Origin: Strigamia acuminata
Taxonomy: Eukaryota; Arthropoda; Chilopoda; Geophilomorpha; Linotaeniidae
Direction: 5' to 3'
Length of the DNA stretch: 64,000 nt
NCBI GenBank assembly: GCA_949358305.1
Contig: CASHSZ010000111.1
Location: forward strand, 1-64,000
Shown here piece after piece: positions 11,476 through 22,743 of the stretch. The notes under the pieces are model-generated. The model had not been told where the DNA came from. It worked only from the letters and a program-made list of their open reading frames with translations, and did not search any database. Each line of letters begins with the position of its first letter. Within the stretch, counting starts at the first letter, position 1. The position numbers and the translations under genes are program-made.

Positions 11476-12731
11476 ATGGTTTCAAGGAGTAAGTTTACAC
11501 ACGTAAACTTGCGTCTCCCTTTCCTCAGTGCATTGACATCTAGTCAATGGACAGTCGTCTGCCCTGAAGGGGTGGGGATGACTCGTCTTCCCCACCATTG
11601 GGTGGCTTCGGTCACCTGTCACCCCCGATTTGTGCAAAGGAATTTGCCTCAGCACAGAGCGGGCAGAACCAACACAAAAATCGAACAGAAAACACGTAAA
11701 CCAAATCGTCCTACAAGATCAAGCCTTAGTACAAAGAGACAAGGAGTGACCAGGGACAAGGGATATATTTTACAGTGAGTAAATTCGACTTGTGTTTAAC
11801 TCTGTAGCGTTTACTACGAGATAAAATAACCACACTGCTTTAGCACGCCAGCTAGAAGCAGTAAAACCACTACATTTAGCGAGTAGCGAAGACAAACCTT
11901 CTCGCTAGCCTAATTGTAGTAAAAACCACAACGAGCTTTCCCGCCGCTGTGTGTATCGCCGGGAAACAGAAGAGTCCGCCGCTGTGTGATCGCCGGACAA
12001 CCACACAACCACTAAAACCTAGACAACAGCCGATATAAGACCTTTAACTAGGCATTCACTCGCGCGCAAGCGTGAGCCCAAGAGACTGATTTGAACCGAG
12101 ACGAAGACGCCATTGTCACGCCGGCCCGAGACGACGCCACGCTGTAAAGACGAGGACGCCATCTTGGAACCAGGACGCACAAAGGACGACTTCGCCCGAT
12201 TCCAACCAGCTCCTAATTTTATCCATTCCATTCTTAATCCTATACCTGTATTTTCCGGTTTAATAAACCCTTTTTATATTTCACTATTTTACATTGTGTA
12301 TTTGTCATTTCTTTGGGTAACCGCTCGAAACGAGTGGTAAGTTAGTACGAATAAGTGAATCACCCACGAGTTAGCGAATGAAGAAGGTAGAGCGCGACAG
12401 GTTCTAGATAAATGTCCCACTCCTCGACCTTGGTGCCAGAAATGGGACTGGCTAACCAAGTAATGGCGTTGGTTGACCCAGCTGAGTAACTGGAAGAACT
12501 GGAGAAAGATTGGCACCTGAAACTACTCGAAGATCCATTGCAGATGACGACGCTGCTTGCCGTGGGAGAAGTAATTTGATATCTTTCTTATCTTCTTGTA
12601 GGCCTGACGCCATTGGACGAATAGAACGTCTCGTGCAAGAACGAATGAGACTCACAACAACTGGTCATTTTTCTGGCGTTTTCCATCTGCAATGATTTTC
12701 CCGTTTCTTGCTTTGTCGACTGCGGCACTGT
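11476..12731 (+). repeat. Probable degenerate LTR end and leader of a gypsy-type element
   Basis: AATAAA at about 12261 lies in a block resembling an LTR R/U5 region. Near 12431 comes TTGGTGCCAGAAATGGGAC, which resembles the TGGTGNCAGAAGTGGGA primer-binding/leader junction seen in many Ty3/gypsy elements. No intact gag follows. Coding frames between 11470 and 12695 have no domain. The boundaries are not defined. Confidence 0.3.
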
Positions 12732-13171
12732 GATAATTCTATCCTAATCACTTATCAGTCTGCTTAAGACTTCATAAACTGCAGAATTGGGCCTAGTCAG
12801 GACTATGGCCCAAGGCAAGAATACAAGTCCACTCGTTGGGAATTTCGTATGTCGACTAACATCCTTTATTTAAAAGGCAAGGTTACTGGGAATTGATCTT
12901 CGAGCAACAACTTATACAATGTAGGTGATTGTTTACAAACGAACGATATCAAAAGATGGCCGAACATAAAACGTGAGTTATGATATATAACACGCACCAT
13001 TATTACGTATGTGTTGTTAGTCGTATCACGTACTTGACGCGTAAGTACACTGCACCGTGATTGGTCAACGTACATTGACCAGTCGTATATATGTCTTTGT
13101 TTTAAATTGAAATAAACACTTGTTAGTTAATTGTCAAACTGATCAGTCATTCATTCATTTCTGATAACGCA
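12732..13171 (+). repeat. LTR of a second gypsy-type element (5' LTR)
   Basis: The right boundary is set by TGGTGGCAGCGG (13172-13183), a primer-binding-site sequence common in Ty3/gypsy elements, and a gag-like ATG follows at 13228. A TATA-like TATATATG sits near 13086, followed by AATAAA near 13111, as expected of U3-R. The left edge near 12732 (TGATAATTC) is a guess. No matching 3' LTR was found. Confidence 0.45.
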
Positions 13172-13227
13172 TGGTGGCAGCGGTTAAACCGATTTAAAAC
13201 TCAAACCATTCGTGAATTGTTGCTACA

Positions 13228-14094
13228 ATGACGACTATAACGCAACCCGAACAATTCGATTTTTCAAATGCATCCGACTGGCCGCAGTGGAAAGAGGTTT
13301 ATACGATACTTGAACTTTTCGGGACTCCGCGATAAGACAGACGAGGATAAAGTCGACGGATTGTTGTATTGCATGGGCAGAAAAGCGGAAGATATTTTAA
13401 CAAAGGCGAATTTGACAACGAAACAACTGAAAAAGTTTGACACCGTTATCGCAGTCTTTTCGTCGCGAAGAAGAACCTTATTTTCGAAAGAGCGCGTTTC
13501 AACCAGCGGGTCCAGCAAGAAAACGAGCCCATGGACGATTTTATCACTGCATTATATGCAATGGCTGAAATCTGCGAATTGAATAAGCTGACTAGCGATA
13601 AAATTCACGATACGTTAATCTGCGATCGCATCGTCGTCAGCATGCGGAATCGACAGTTATGTGAGAAATTACAACTAGTAGAGGATTTAACGTTAAAAAA
13701 AGCGATTGACACGGTTTGAATGAACGAACAAGTTCGACGACAGCAAGGTGAACTTCGACCGACTTTCGATATTAAAACCGAAATTAAAACGGAGGTAGGA
13801 CGCATTACAACGGATCAATCGGATAAAAGAAAATACCGAGGAAAACCTTTGCGACCGACACCTAAACCAACGAACGACGACGGACCATGCGACAAATGTG
13901 GTTACGAGACGCATTTTACAACAAAATGTCCAGCCATCGCCTCTAAATGCGCCAATTGCAAGAAAACTGGACATTATTCCCGGATGTGTAGATCGGTGAA
14001 AGCAGCGACAGTCGAAATGGTCCACGAAGACGACGGAATGTCCGATTACTGTTTTATGGGAGCCGTTTCAACCAAAAATCCTGCTGTGTTTTAA
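13228..14094 (+). pseudogene. gag: Broken Ty3/gypsy gag with two zinc knuckles
   Basis: The reading starts at ATG 13228 with a capsid-like segment (Phe-Asp-Phe, Trp-Pro-Gln-Trp) and must change frame twice, between about 13268 and 13531, to follow the conserved gag pattern. It then meets an in-frame TGA at 13717-13719. Downstream codons (13720-14094) carry two tandem CCHC knuckles: Cys-Asp-Lys-Cys with His and Cys, then Cys-Ala-Asn-Cys-Lys-Lys-Thr-Gly-His-Tyr-Ser-Arg-Met-Cys. Gag packages element RNA; this copy cannot make a full protein. No pol follows, so the element is also truncated. Confidence 0.75.
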
Positions 14095-14829
14095 CTTCAC
14101 TGCATGACTTTGCTGTGTTGGCCATCCAACCCTGGCGCTGTACCCCCAGCGCCACCTATGTAATTTGACCAATAATAAATACCACTTGTTAGTTTTAACT
14201 TTAACATGGCTGTCCGTTCTTTTCACCACTTCCACATATGAACAATATAATAGTAAGAACTTGTGACGGTTACACTGTCATGCACTTTGTTAGTATAGGA
14301 CGATTATTTCACCAATAGATGGCGCTGATACGTTTTAGCGGTAATTTCAAATTTCGACAATTTTTGAGTGAATAAAATATAAATTACTATTTATATTTTA
14401 TTCCACTGCGACTTTAGACACTTTTAAATACTTTTGTATGTTTAAAAACTAGTTGATTTATTTGTCACATAATTCTATTGAATTATGTGCAAACTTTACA
14501 CCTGGTGAAGTCACCCTTCATCACCCACTGTGAGTTGGACTCCTTTCGGATTATAGTCAAAGGGACTTAATCCAAAGTGTGTCCTGCGTATCCAGTTCCT
14601 GTAGTGGACCTAGTAGAAGACTATGTCCTGAGTATCCACTTCCTGTGATCTAGGATTGGATGGATTTGACTGCCCAGTGATCCCATTGGATCACTGAACA
14701 GCTATTCTCCTCACCGAGTATATATCCCCCTGCAAAACGGATATAGCTCGCTCTTGTTCTGTTTTTGTTTGATACTGATATTACTTGAGCACATATTATA
14801 CTTCTCTGCGTTCCGACAATCCGTTGTAG
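14095..14829. other. Intergenic sequence
   Basis: No supported gene. An ACCAATAGATGGCGCTG motif near 14321 resembles a second copy near 6307 and the core of CTCF-type sites. This is a motif match only. Confidence 0.35.
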
Positions 14830-15125
14830 AAATACTTTGTATTTAGTGTAAGTATCTAGAGTGGGTAGAAGACTCACAGACACACTTCCCGCCTCTTCAT
14901 GCCAACATTCCGTTGTAGAAATGTTGTAACTAGAGTGAGTAATTCACAGACACATTTAAGTGTAGTATCTAGAGTGGGGTACAACCCACAGACGCACTCC
15001 CTCCAGCTTCATGCCAACATTCCATTGTAGAGTGCAGAATCTAGAGTGGAGTAAAATTCACAGACGCATTGGTAATGTAGAATCTAGAGTGGAGTATTTA
15101 TACTTCACAGACGCATTATCAGAGT
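14830..15125. repeat. Irregular tandem repeat: CTAGAGTGG ... CACAGACGCA
   Basis: At least five copies of a module read (T)CTAGAGTGGnGTA, then a variable 5-12 bases, then TTCACAGACRCA. Longer units also include CTTCATGCCAACATTCCGTTGTAGA. Unit lengths vary from about 50 to 100 bases, so this is a diverged minisatellite, possibly within an LTR or leader. No gene overlaps it. Confidence 0.6.
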
Positions 15126-15458
15126 AATCGACGCGGAGTAATTTCCCGGTTACTCTCCCGCCAGCCAGAACCGAGTGGAGTAATTTCCCGGCAATGGATA
15201 ACCTTTCCTGCGAAATACTTCGATTCATTTCGTTGTTGGTTTGATGGAACATTTAAGTCTGACTCAAATGTTGATTGCACTCGGGGCAAAAATAGCTCGG
15301 CGCTATTTTAATTATTTCTTATTTTTATAGTTATTTATTCAGCATCGAGAATACAATATCATGTTTAATTCAATAGAATTTACATGAATATTTATTTCGA
15401 TTGTTTCGTCATTCTTATGATCGCGCTGTGTAATTATTAACAATATAATAATTACACG

Positions 15459-15849
15459 TGTGATGATTGTGCCAAAGTCAACCGCACCTCTCGGATATAA
15501 CACACCCAAGCCTAACCATTACACACCATTTTAGAACCAACCCCGGACCATTTGGAAGCCCGAACCATATTCAGACGACATCTTTTACGTCACTGTAATA
15601 AGAAAGTCACATATTCTTATTACGAGACTGAAAACCGCAAGTGATATTATTTCAGGGCTTCTGCCAACCCATTGTATATTTAACATAAGTTATTTAGCCA
15701 TTTGTAGGCATAGGTTTTATATAAGTCTTCCATTCGTAATAAATTGTCATATGATTTGAGAAATCACAAGCCTCCGTACTTTTACACTTTCACACGAGTT
15801 CTCGCTCTAATTGTTAAGCAATTTGTATCTCGCCAAGTCAATCGTCACA
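15459..15849 (+). repeat. 5' LTR of the Ty3/gypsy element
   Basis: This block begins TGTGATGATTG and ends TCGTCACA. It is followed two bases later by the primer-binding site. It contains a TATATAAG box near 15719 and AATAAA near 15738. It should drive transcription of the gag-pol genes that follow. No second copy exists after the integrase, so LTR ends cannot be confirmed by comparison. Confidence 0.6.
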
Positions 15850-15851
15850 CG

Positions 15852-15869
15852 TGGAGGTCCCACCGAGAT
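15852..15869 (+). other. Primer-binding site of the Ty3/gypsy element
   Basis: TGGAGGTCCCACCGAGAT starts with the TGG that pairs with a tRNA CCA end and lies just inside the LTR, where minus-strand DNA synthesis would start. The matching tRNA was not identified. Confidence 0.55.
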
Positions 15870-16713
15870 AGGTTGCATTTTATTGAAGTGAACTCTGTGA
15901 TCAAGTGTAAAATTGAAAAATGAATTTTTTGATTATTTTATGTAGATATTATAATTAGAAAATTTCCGATTTTTCTCTATAAATTTACTGTGAATTATTC
16001 ATTTGTTTTCAAAAAATTCTCATTATCTTTTGGAAATATCTGAATTCGAATTTTGGATTATTTTGAAAACTCATTATAATTCCGAATTTCCTACAAAAAA
16101 ATTCTATTTTGATTTTATTGAGTTTCCCAGAATATTCGGCTATATTCTGGAAAATTTCGAAACCTTGAATTTCGAGCAAAAAAACGAATTTGACTAGAAA
16201 TTCTGCTGACTAAAAATAAAAAGTTAAAATATTTTATTTTACTGGTTGAAAACTTGACCAGTTTTCTATTGTTTGTCAATGTTAAGAATTATGATTCTTA
16301 ATCCCTGACAAGGTAAATAATGTGCCAAAGAGAGCCACTCACGATGGAGCTCGGAGTAGGTCATCCAGATGTGACATTGTTGAGAGTTTCGGATTAGAAA
16401 TTATCAGGAATTTTTCAACATCACCAATCACAACAGACTGTCTTGACAAAGGAGGTTTTCCGGAAGCTAGTTTGACAACCAATATTCAGCCACACTTGCT
16501 TTTCGACAGTGCGACCATCCAGTTGTGCCTTTGTGACCAGTGCCCGTTGGACCATTCTTGACCACGCAACAGGACAGTTCTTTCCCGAAGCCACTTCAGC
16601 TTCAGCAGCTAAGGTTGTATTTTTTCAAATTATTTCTTAGTTTAATTTTAAGCGTGTTACATTTACGCTAGTTCAGTTAATTTTTATTTTGTACGTGTAT
16701 TTCTTTGAGTATT

Positions 16714-18762
16714 ATGGCCCGTAGACCTGTAAGAGTTCGTGGAACACGAGGAAATCGTGGAGCACGACGACGTGGTGGTATGTGTGAAACACCAAGAGGA
16801 ATTGTGGAGTCTGATTTAGAAAGCCAGGGGGAAGAAAATGTTCCTAGAGACGTTTCCAACCCAGGTAGTTCTCGAACAGATCCACTATCAGTCCCGCATG
16901 ATTTAGAAGTTTACTGTCGCCATTACCAATTGGAAGTGACGCAGTTTTCCTCTTTGTGTGAAGCTCAACAATACACGGCGAATAATCATCACGAGAGAAA
17001 TCGTGTAATTACTCCCGATGTAGTTGTAACCAACGAACGAAGTGTTTCTGTAGATCGAACTGGCCCTCGTTCACCGGCCACATATCGTTACCAGCAATTG
17101 CCTGGATGGCGAATGAATGTTGCTCGTGACGACAATGGGCAGTTAAATTCTTCACTATCTGTCCGACCTTTGATCCAGTTACCAGCTACTTCTTGGCGAT
17201 CGAATTCAGCTGAAAGAATGGGAAATTCCGGACAAGGAAATATTTCTGCGCCAATTTCCCGAAATTTACCAAGTGCGACGGCAGTAAATAATAATTTACC
17301 CGCTCCCACTGGAAATTTGAACGATTCTTTCAGAATTCCACAGCCTCGAACTAATCTGTCGATCCAACCAAGGGGGAGAAATGAGAATTATCAAAATTTT
17401 CAATCTCACACCCAATCTGATGAAGATTTTAGGAATTATAGAAATTCCCGCCCTCAAGGTGGACGAGCTCCGCCGAGAAATCAACGATTTCCCGGAGCTC
17501 CTGGTGATCCTCGTGACTCCGATCCTAACTCGAGTAGTGACGAATCTCACGCTGGTGGAGGGGGAAATTATAACAATAATTTCCACCGACGAAATAATTC
17601 GCGTTCTCCACCGCCACCTGATAGACATCAAAATTTTCAAGGAGAGCCAAATCCGCCACCCAGAGACCAAGAAAGTCGGTCTACACCCAATTCGAACTCT
17701 GCCTCTAATTTGTCGGACGAAAATGTAAAACAAATTATTCAGGGTTTAGTAGGTCAAATCCGAAGCCCGAGTAATCCCAGTCAGAATTTTGGGAAAGGAA
17801 TCGAGATTCCTATTTTTGACGGGAAACAGACAGAGGTTGCGCGATTCCTTGAAATCGTCAAAGCTGTCGCACTCGGGAAAGGCATCCCTTTAGACGACAT
17901 GGTACACACTGCTGTACCTGGACGACTATTAGGCCATGCACAACGTTGGTTCCATAAGCAACGCCATACTTTTAACAGTTGGCGAACTTTCGAAGCCTCT
18001 TTTCTTGATTGTTTCGATCTCGTTCCACTTACAAGAGAAAGGCGACTTCTTAATGTAAAACAACGAGCCGACGAGTCACTTTATAGTTTTCTTCTGCGTT
18101 ATACGCAAGAACAAGGTGAAGTGCCGCCAGGTGATAAAACTGGACGCGCGCAATTATTCGACAATCTAACTCAAGAAAGTTTCACGGCGTTATGTACACA
18201 AGGAATGTATGGTGACTTTACAGTAGATGACATTCTACAATATGTAGGAGCAAATCGCTCTAAGTTTGAAAGTTCTCAACTTGCAGCAAAATTGGAGTAC
18301 GATAATCGAGAGAATCATCCTACTCCCAAACTTCACGAAAAATCTAAGATTTTTCCATCTAAAACTGCACTACGTTTAACACAAACGCAAGATGAGGTTG
18401 AAGATGAAGACGAGTCGGAAAATGACGACTCAACTGACGATGGTTCAATGGAGCGATTATTTGCCGCCCAGTATGAAAAGACTACTGGCAAATGCTTTTT
18501 CTGTCACGAGCCTGGACATTTTAAAAGAGAATGTCCCGCTCTTGCCAAAAAATTAGCAGGGAAAACAGACTCGTTAAATTCAAATAAAAGATTTAACCAC
18601 TCTGCTCCCAACCCCGAGTTTAAACGACCCAAACAAAATTGGGTTACGTCAGAAACTTTAGACTCCAAATTTACTGACTTCCAGAAAAACATGGTTGACC
18701 TGTTAATTAAGCATTTACCAGCAGCCACTGATTCAGTCACTCCCGACGAGACAAAAAACTGA
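16714..18762 (+). CDS. gag: Ty3/gypsy Gag polyprotein
   Basis: The frame encodes 682 residues from the ATG at 16714. The N-terminal 40 residues are Arg/Gly-rich. Residues about 60-350 are low-complexity Asn/Pro/Arg-rich sequence. Residues about 358-560 form the capsid-like retrotransposon gag domain, which begins at Ile-Pro-Ile-Phe-Asp-Gly and includes Gln-Arg-Trp-Phe. An acidic stretch precedes one CCHC zinc knuckle, Cys-Phe-Phe-Cys-His-Glu-Pro-Gly-His-Phe-Lys-Arg-Glu-Cys, starting at residue 594. Gag would form the cytoplasmic particle and bind element RNA. The frame has no breaks. The last sense codons overlap a ribosomal slippery site. The leader between primer site and ATG is about 840 bases. 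Confidence 0.9.
   Translation: MARRPVRVRGTRGNRGARRRGGMCETPRGIVESDLESQGEENVPRDVSNPGSSRTDPLSVPHDLEVYCRHYQLEVTQFSSLCEAQQYTANNHHERNRVITPDVVVTNERSVSVDRTGPRSPATYRYQQLPGWRMNVARDDNGQLNSSLSVRPLIQLPATSWRSNSAERMGNSGQGNISAPISRNLPSATAVNNNLPAPTGNLNDSFRIPQPRTNLSIQPRGRNENYQNFQSHTQSDEDFRNYRNSRPQGGRAPPRNQRFPGAPGDPRDSDPNSSSDESHAGGGGNYNNNFHRRNNSRSPPPPDRHQNFQGEPNPPPRDQESRSTPNSNSASNLSDENVKQIIQGLVGQIRSPSNPSQNFGKGIEIPIFDGKQTEVARFLEIVKAVALGKGIPLDDMVHTAVPGRLLGHAQRWFHKQRHTFNSWRTFEASFLDCFDLVPLTRERRLLNVKQRADESLYSFLLRYTQEQGEVPPGDKTGRAQLFDNLTQESFTALCTQGMYGDFTVDDILQYVGANRSKFESSQLAAKLEYDNRENHPTPKLHEKSKIFPSKTALRLTQTQDEVEDEDESENDDSTDDGSMERLFAAQYEKTTGKCFFCHEPGHFKRECPALAKKLAGKTDSLNSNKRFNHSAPNPEFKRPKQNWVTSETLDSKFTDFQKNMVDLLIKHLPAATDSVTPDETKN
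18753..18759 (+). promoter_or_regulatory. -1 ribosomal frameshift heptamer A AAA AAC
   Basis: Read in the gag frame, the heptamer sits directly before the gag stop TGA (18760-18762). It is a canonical X XXY YYZ slippery sequence. Slipping back one base places ribosomes in the pol frame, which is open from here through the protease. A stimulatory downstream structure was not worked out. Confidence 0.75.
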
Positions 18763-19733
18763 TTCAGGGGGTTGTTCAAGTTGCCCAACCCCCGCCTAAA
18801 GAGTTGTTTCCTCTCTCGGAATTGTCCAATGATTTATTTTTTCATAAAAAAGAAATTAAAATAAGACATAAGCCTAGTCATCTCACAGTACCTTATGTTG
18901 ACGATTCGAAGAATAAACCACCATCGTTGGTCATTTCTTACGAAGCAGTACCTGTCTGTCGGAAAGCGAGTAGTTCCACTGGTGGTGTCGATGAGAATTT
19001 AAAAATCATGACAGACCAACTAGAAAATTTGAGTATTTTCAGTGGAAGTTGGAATGCACCAAAGAAACCGCTTGTACCCAAGGTTTTCAAGTTAAGAAAA
19101 CTTCTTAAACTTGAAAAATGGAACAAGAAAGAACGAAAAGTATTGCTTGGCAAACTTTGCAATAGCAAATTAATCAATGGTGGCAAAGATGATCCGCGTA
19201 TGAATGTCCAAATTGGAGGTTTGGATTACAACGCACTAATGGACTCTGGAGCCACCCAATGTTTTATTGGAGTACAACTCCTCTCAAACACAGAAATTCC
19301 GGTGGAATTCATACAAGAATGTCCCCAGGGAATGCGTGTCTGCGCGGTCGGAATAGATCACCGACCTATCGGTCAAATTTGTCTTTGTGTCAAATGGGCC
19401 GATAAAAGGAGAGTTACACCTATGACCTTCATAATTCTACACAAGAATGTATGTGGGTTGATTTTGGGTCACAATTTTATGCGTAGAACGGGGATAAACC
19501 CTAATCCCCGACGGGCTGTGTTCACCTGTGATGACATGCCCGGATGGACAGCACCATACGAGACCACTGAACTTAACTGTTGTTTAGCAAGCATTAGGAC
19601 TTTGGGTCTCCAAGGTGAAGGAACTCCCACTTCACCTGACTGGGCAGAAAAACTCGTTGAAGGCTGCAACAGCTCGGCGGAAGAAAAACAGCTACTCGTA
19701 AACGTTCTTGTGAAATTAAAAAACGTATTTTGA
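18759..19733 (+). CDS. pol: Ty3/gypsy Pol, protease part (ends at an in-frame stop)
   Basis: This is the pol frame entered by -1 frameshifting from gag; the first internal ATG is at 18804 in the same frame. It encodes an Lys-rich linker and then a retropepsin-type aspartic protease with Asp-Ser-Gly-Ala at about 19242-19253 and a later Leu-Ile-Leu-Gly-His flap-side motif near 19456. The protease would cleave the Gag-Pol precursor. A TGA at 19731-19733 stops translation just before the reverse transcriptase, in the same frame, at a point where intact relatives read through continuously. The copy is therefore probably inactive unless the stop is suppressed. Confidence 0.85.
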   Translation: MIQGVVQVAQPPPKELFPLSELSNDLFFHKKEIKIRHKPSHLTVPYVDDSKNKPPSLVISYEAVPVCRKASSSTGGVDENLKIMTDQLENLSIFSGSWNAPKKPLVPKVFKLRKLLKLEKWNKKERKVLLGKLCNSKLINGGKDDPRMNVQIGGLDYNALMDSGATQCFIGVQLLSNTEIPVEFIQECPQGMRVCAVGIDHRPIGQICLCVKWADKRRVTPMTFIILHKNVCGLILGHNFMRRTGINPNPRRAVFTCDDMPGWTAPYETTELNCCLASIRTLGLQGEGTPTSPDWAEKLVEGCNSSAEEKQLLVNVLVKLKNVF

Positions 19734-21551
19734 GACCAATTGGGCTGTACGAAGGTGGCCAAGCACAGCATCAAGTTTAAACCTGGTGCTACTTGGAAAC
19801 ACCAGCCATATAGAATGTACAATCCGGCCAAGAAGGCGATTATGACGGAATTGGTCGAGGAACTGGAGGCCGATGGGTTAATCGAACCTGCCACTGGCCC
19901 CTATATAAGTCACCCCGTCATAGTGGCTAAACCCGGCGGGAAGTATCGATTATGTATCGACTACCGCTGGTTGAATGCGATCACAGAAGTTGATGCAATT
20001 CAAATGCCAAGTATTGACCTGTTAATTCATCATACTAATCAGGCCAAGTACTTTACGTCCATTGATTTAACTAAAGGTTATCATCAGATGGAAATGGAGG
20101 AAGAGGACAAGAGTAAAACTGCTTTTTACACCCCAAAAGGCAAATTTCAATTCAAGAGATTGCCATTTGGTCTTTGTAATGCACCCAGCTCTTTTCAACA
20201 CCTCATGACTACCGTATTGGGTGACTCTTTATATAAACATGCTCTGGTCTATTTAGACGATATAATTATTTTTTCCGACACTTGGGAAAATCATTTATTA
20301 CATATTAAAGACGTACTTGAGAAGTTAGATGCCGCAAATCTAACTATCAATAAAGACAAGTCAAAATTTGGTCGAACATCATTACGATTTTTAGGCCATT
20401 TAATTTCCGAGGGATCTCTTCTTCCAGACCCGGACAAAGTCTCGGCTGTAAGGAATTTTCCCAAACCGACTTGTTCTAAAGACATTCAGAGATTTGTAGG
20501 ACTTGCGAATTTTTTCCGAAAATTTATTCCTAACATCGCAAATATTGCTCGTCCATTGACCAATATTATGCATGATCAAGCAAAGTTTGTGTGGGATGAT
20601 CCACAAACAACTGCATTCGAAACTATCAAAGATATTTTGTGTGACAAGGACCAAGCCCTTCTCCACATGCCAGATATGAATAAGCCTTTTGTCATTTTGA
20701 CAGATGCTTCTCATTCAGGCTTAGGTGCAGTACTCTGCCAAGATGTCGAGTTATTCTGTGAAAAGAAACAGAAATTAATCATGGTTCCAAAGGCAGTCGC
20801 GTACGCCAGTCGAGTGTTGCATGGGGCCGAAGTGAGGTATTCTACGCCGGAATTGGAGTGTTTGGCCGTTGTATGGGCAATCGAGAGATTTCGCCCATAT
20901 ATAGAATACACGACTTTCACTCTCGAGTCCGATGCTAAAGCCCTTAGCTGGTTGATGAGTACGCCGGAACCATCCGGAAGGTTTGGTCGTTGGGCCGTAA
21001 AAATACAATGTGGCGCGTTTAAAATTATTTTTAGACGTGGCGCAATGAACCAAGTAGCGGACGCATTATCACGCGCTCCACTGTCTGCACTAGACACTCC
21101 GGATTACGATTATATCGAACCAGAGGAAATCACCCATTTCTATCCAACTTGGAATGGAAACAGGTGTGCATCTTTACAAGTGACGGAAACTGAGCGCAAA
21201 CATTTTCTTACAAATGTTGGCCTTAGTTTAGACTTTTTCTCAGAATCATATAATCCAGTTAGATTTCATGATTCTGGAGAAAAGGGGGAGGAAGAAGGAT
21301 GTACAAGAGAAAATTGCAGACATATAGATGTCCACAATTGTAATCACGAAAATGTACACACGGCACTAACAGATATCCTAAAAGTAGTTCCGCCGACGCG
21401 AGATGAAATTATCGAAGCGCAACTTAAAGATCCAGCATGTAGTAAAATCCTTGTTTACCTAAAAGGAGACGAAAAATTAAAAAATCGTGTCACGGATAAA
21501 CATTGGTTAAACGCGATTCGTGGCTACACTCGACGAACCGGAAGAAAATAA
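19734..21551 (+). pseudogene. pol: Ty3/gypsy Pol, reverse transcriptase and RNase H part
   Basis: It continues in the same frame after the TGA at 19731. The RT core has Pro-Val-Ile-Val-Ala-Lys-Pro-Gly-Gly-Lys near 19913, Ile-Asp-Leu-Thr-Lys-Gly-Tyr-His, Leu-Pro-Phe-Gly-Leu, and the catalytic Tyr-Leu-Asp-Asp at 20250-20261. RNase H follows, with Leu-Thr-Asp-Ala-Ser near 20700, Ser-Thr-Pro-Glu-Leu-Glu and Glu-Ser-Asp-Ala. It would copy RNA to DNA and degrade the RNA strand. The frame is lost after RNase H: it runs into a TAA at 21549-21551 while integrase continues in another frame. Motifs are intact, so the lesions look recent. Confidence 0.88.
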
Positions 21552-22743
21552 AGGTGTTATGCTAATTTATTTTGCTCCGACCGATGAGGAAGAGTTAAAC
21601 GACTCCGGCAACGGGTTTAAGGCGGTAATTCCACGCTCTCTTGTGAGACGTGCATTATTCGCATGCCATGGCCATCCACTTACGGGACACGCTGGCATGA
21701 GTAAAACCCTAGATAGAGCAAAGAAGATGTATTTCTGGCCTAGAATGAGCAAAGACACTCGAAACTACGTTCGCAGTTGCACTCATTGCCAGCAATACAA
21801 ACCTAGTCAACACCAAAAGCATCGGGCAAGCTATACACCCCACAACATGACCAACCCGTGGGAGACAATAAGCATTGACCTGATGGGACCAAAGCCAGCC
21901 GGTCGTTCACAATTAAAATGGATTTTAGTAATCATTGATAATTGTACAAGATGGATTGAAGTCTTCCCACTAGCAACTGCATCAAGTGAATGCATTGTCA
22001 ATAAGATGAGCGAAGTTTTCCACCGTTGGGGATATCCAAAAAAGATAATCTCCGACAACGGCAAACAATTCGTGTCGACAATATTTAATGATTTTTGTCG
22101 AAAAAATCACGTAGATATTGCTCACATTAGCCCATATCACGCTGCCGCTAATATTACAGAGCGAGCAAACAGGACTTTAAAGATGATGTTAGCTTTATAC
22201 TCGGACATTCACTCCCACTGGCCAAAATATTTAAATTCTTTTGCCTTTGCGATGCGCACCGCTAAGTCCGAGGCAACAAATTGTTCACCGATGATTCTTA
22301 ATACGGGAAGAATCGTCCCTTTGCCATTTGACCCGCGTATTACTAAACACGCCATCAAATTCGACAAAGAGAATCCCGAAGCTTATGTCTATAGCATTTT
22401 AGACGTAATTAGACGGGCACACAGCGAAATGCATCGGAAAATTCAATCGAATTACGAAAAGCATGATCGACTACATAAAGACAAATATTATATTTGTCAA
22501 TTTGCCAAAGGAGATCTCATGTGGAAAGCCACACATATTTTATCAAATAAAGATAAAGGGATTTCGGCAGGATTCGCTGAGAAACGTGATGGACCTTGGG
22601 AAATTACGGCTGTTCTCGGCGGAGGTTCCTACACACTACGTAAGCTTTCTGATAACACGAAAGCAAAAGCGATCAACATACAGGATTTAATGCCTTATCC
22701 TTCGGAAGCGAGTGCACCCGCAAAATCCGCACTTTGGGAGTGA
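21520..22743 (+). pseudogene. pol: Ty3/gypsy Pol, integrase part (frameshifted)
   Basis: This frame is offset by a net one base from the RT/RNase H frame; the switch lies between about 21500 and 21550. It contains the HHCC zinc-binding domain (Gly-His-Ala-Gly, then Cys-Thr-His-Cys) at about 21660-21800. The DDE core follows: Ile-Asp-Leu-Met-Gly near 21875, Ser-Asp-Asn-Gly near 22051, and Glu-Arg-Ala-Asn near 22158. A chromo-like or GPY/F-type tail follows. It would insert element DNA into chromosomes. It ends at TGA 22741-22743, about 30 bases before a purine-rich CCGGGGGAA. It has no ATG start of its own. Confidence 0.85.

Noticed and set aside
12866-13582. Separate small genes in the 13.2-13.6 kb region
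   Set aside because: The frames are pieces of one gypsy gag interrupted by frameshifts and a stop, as shown by the downstream zinc knuckles.
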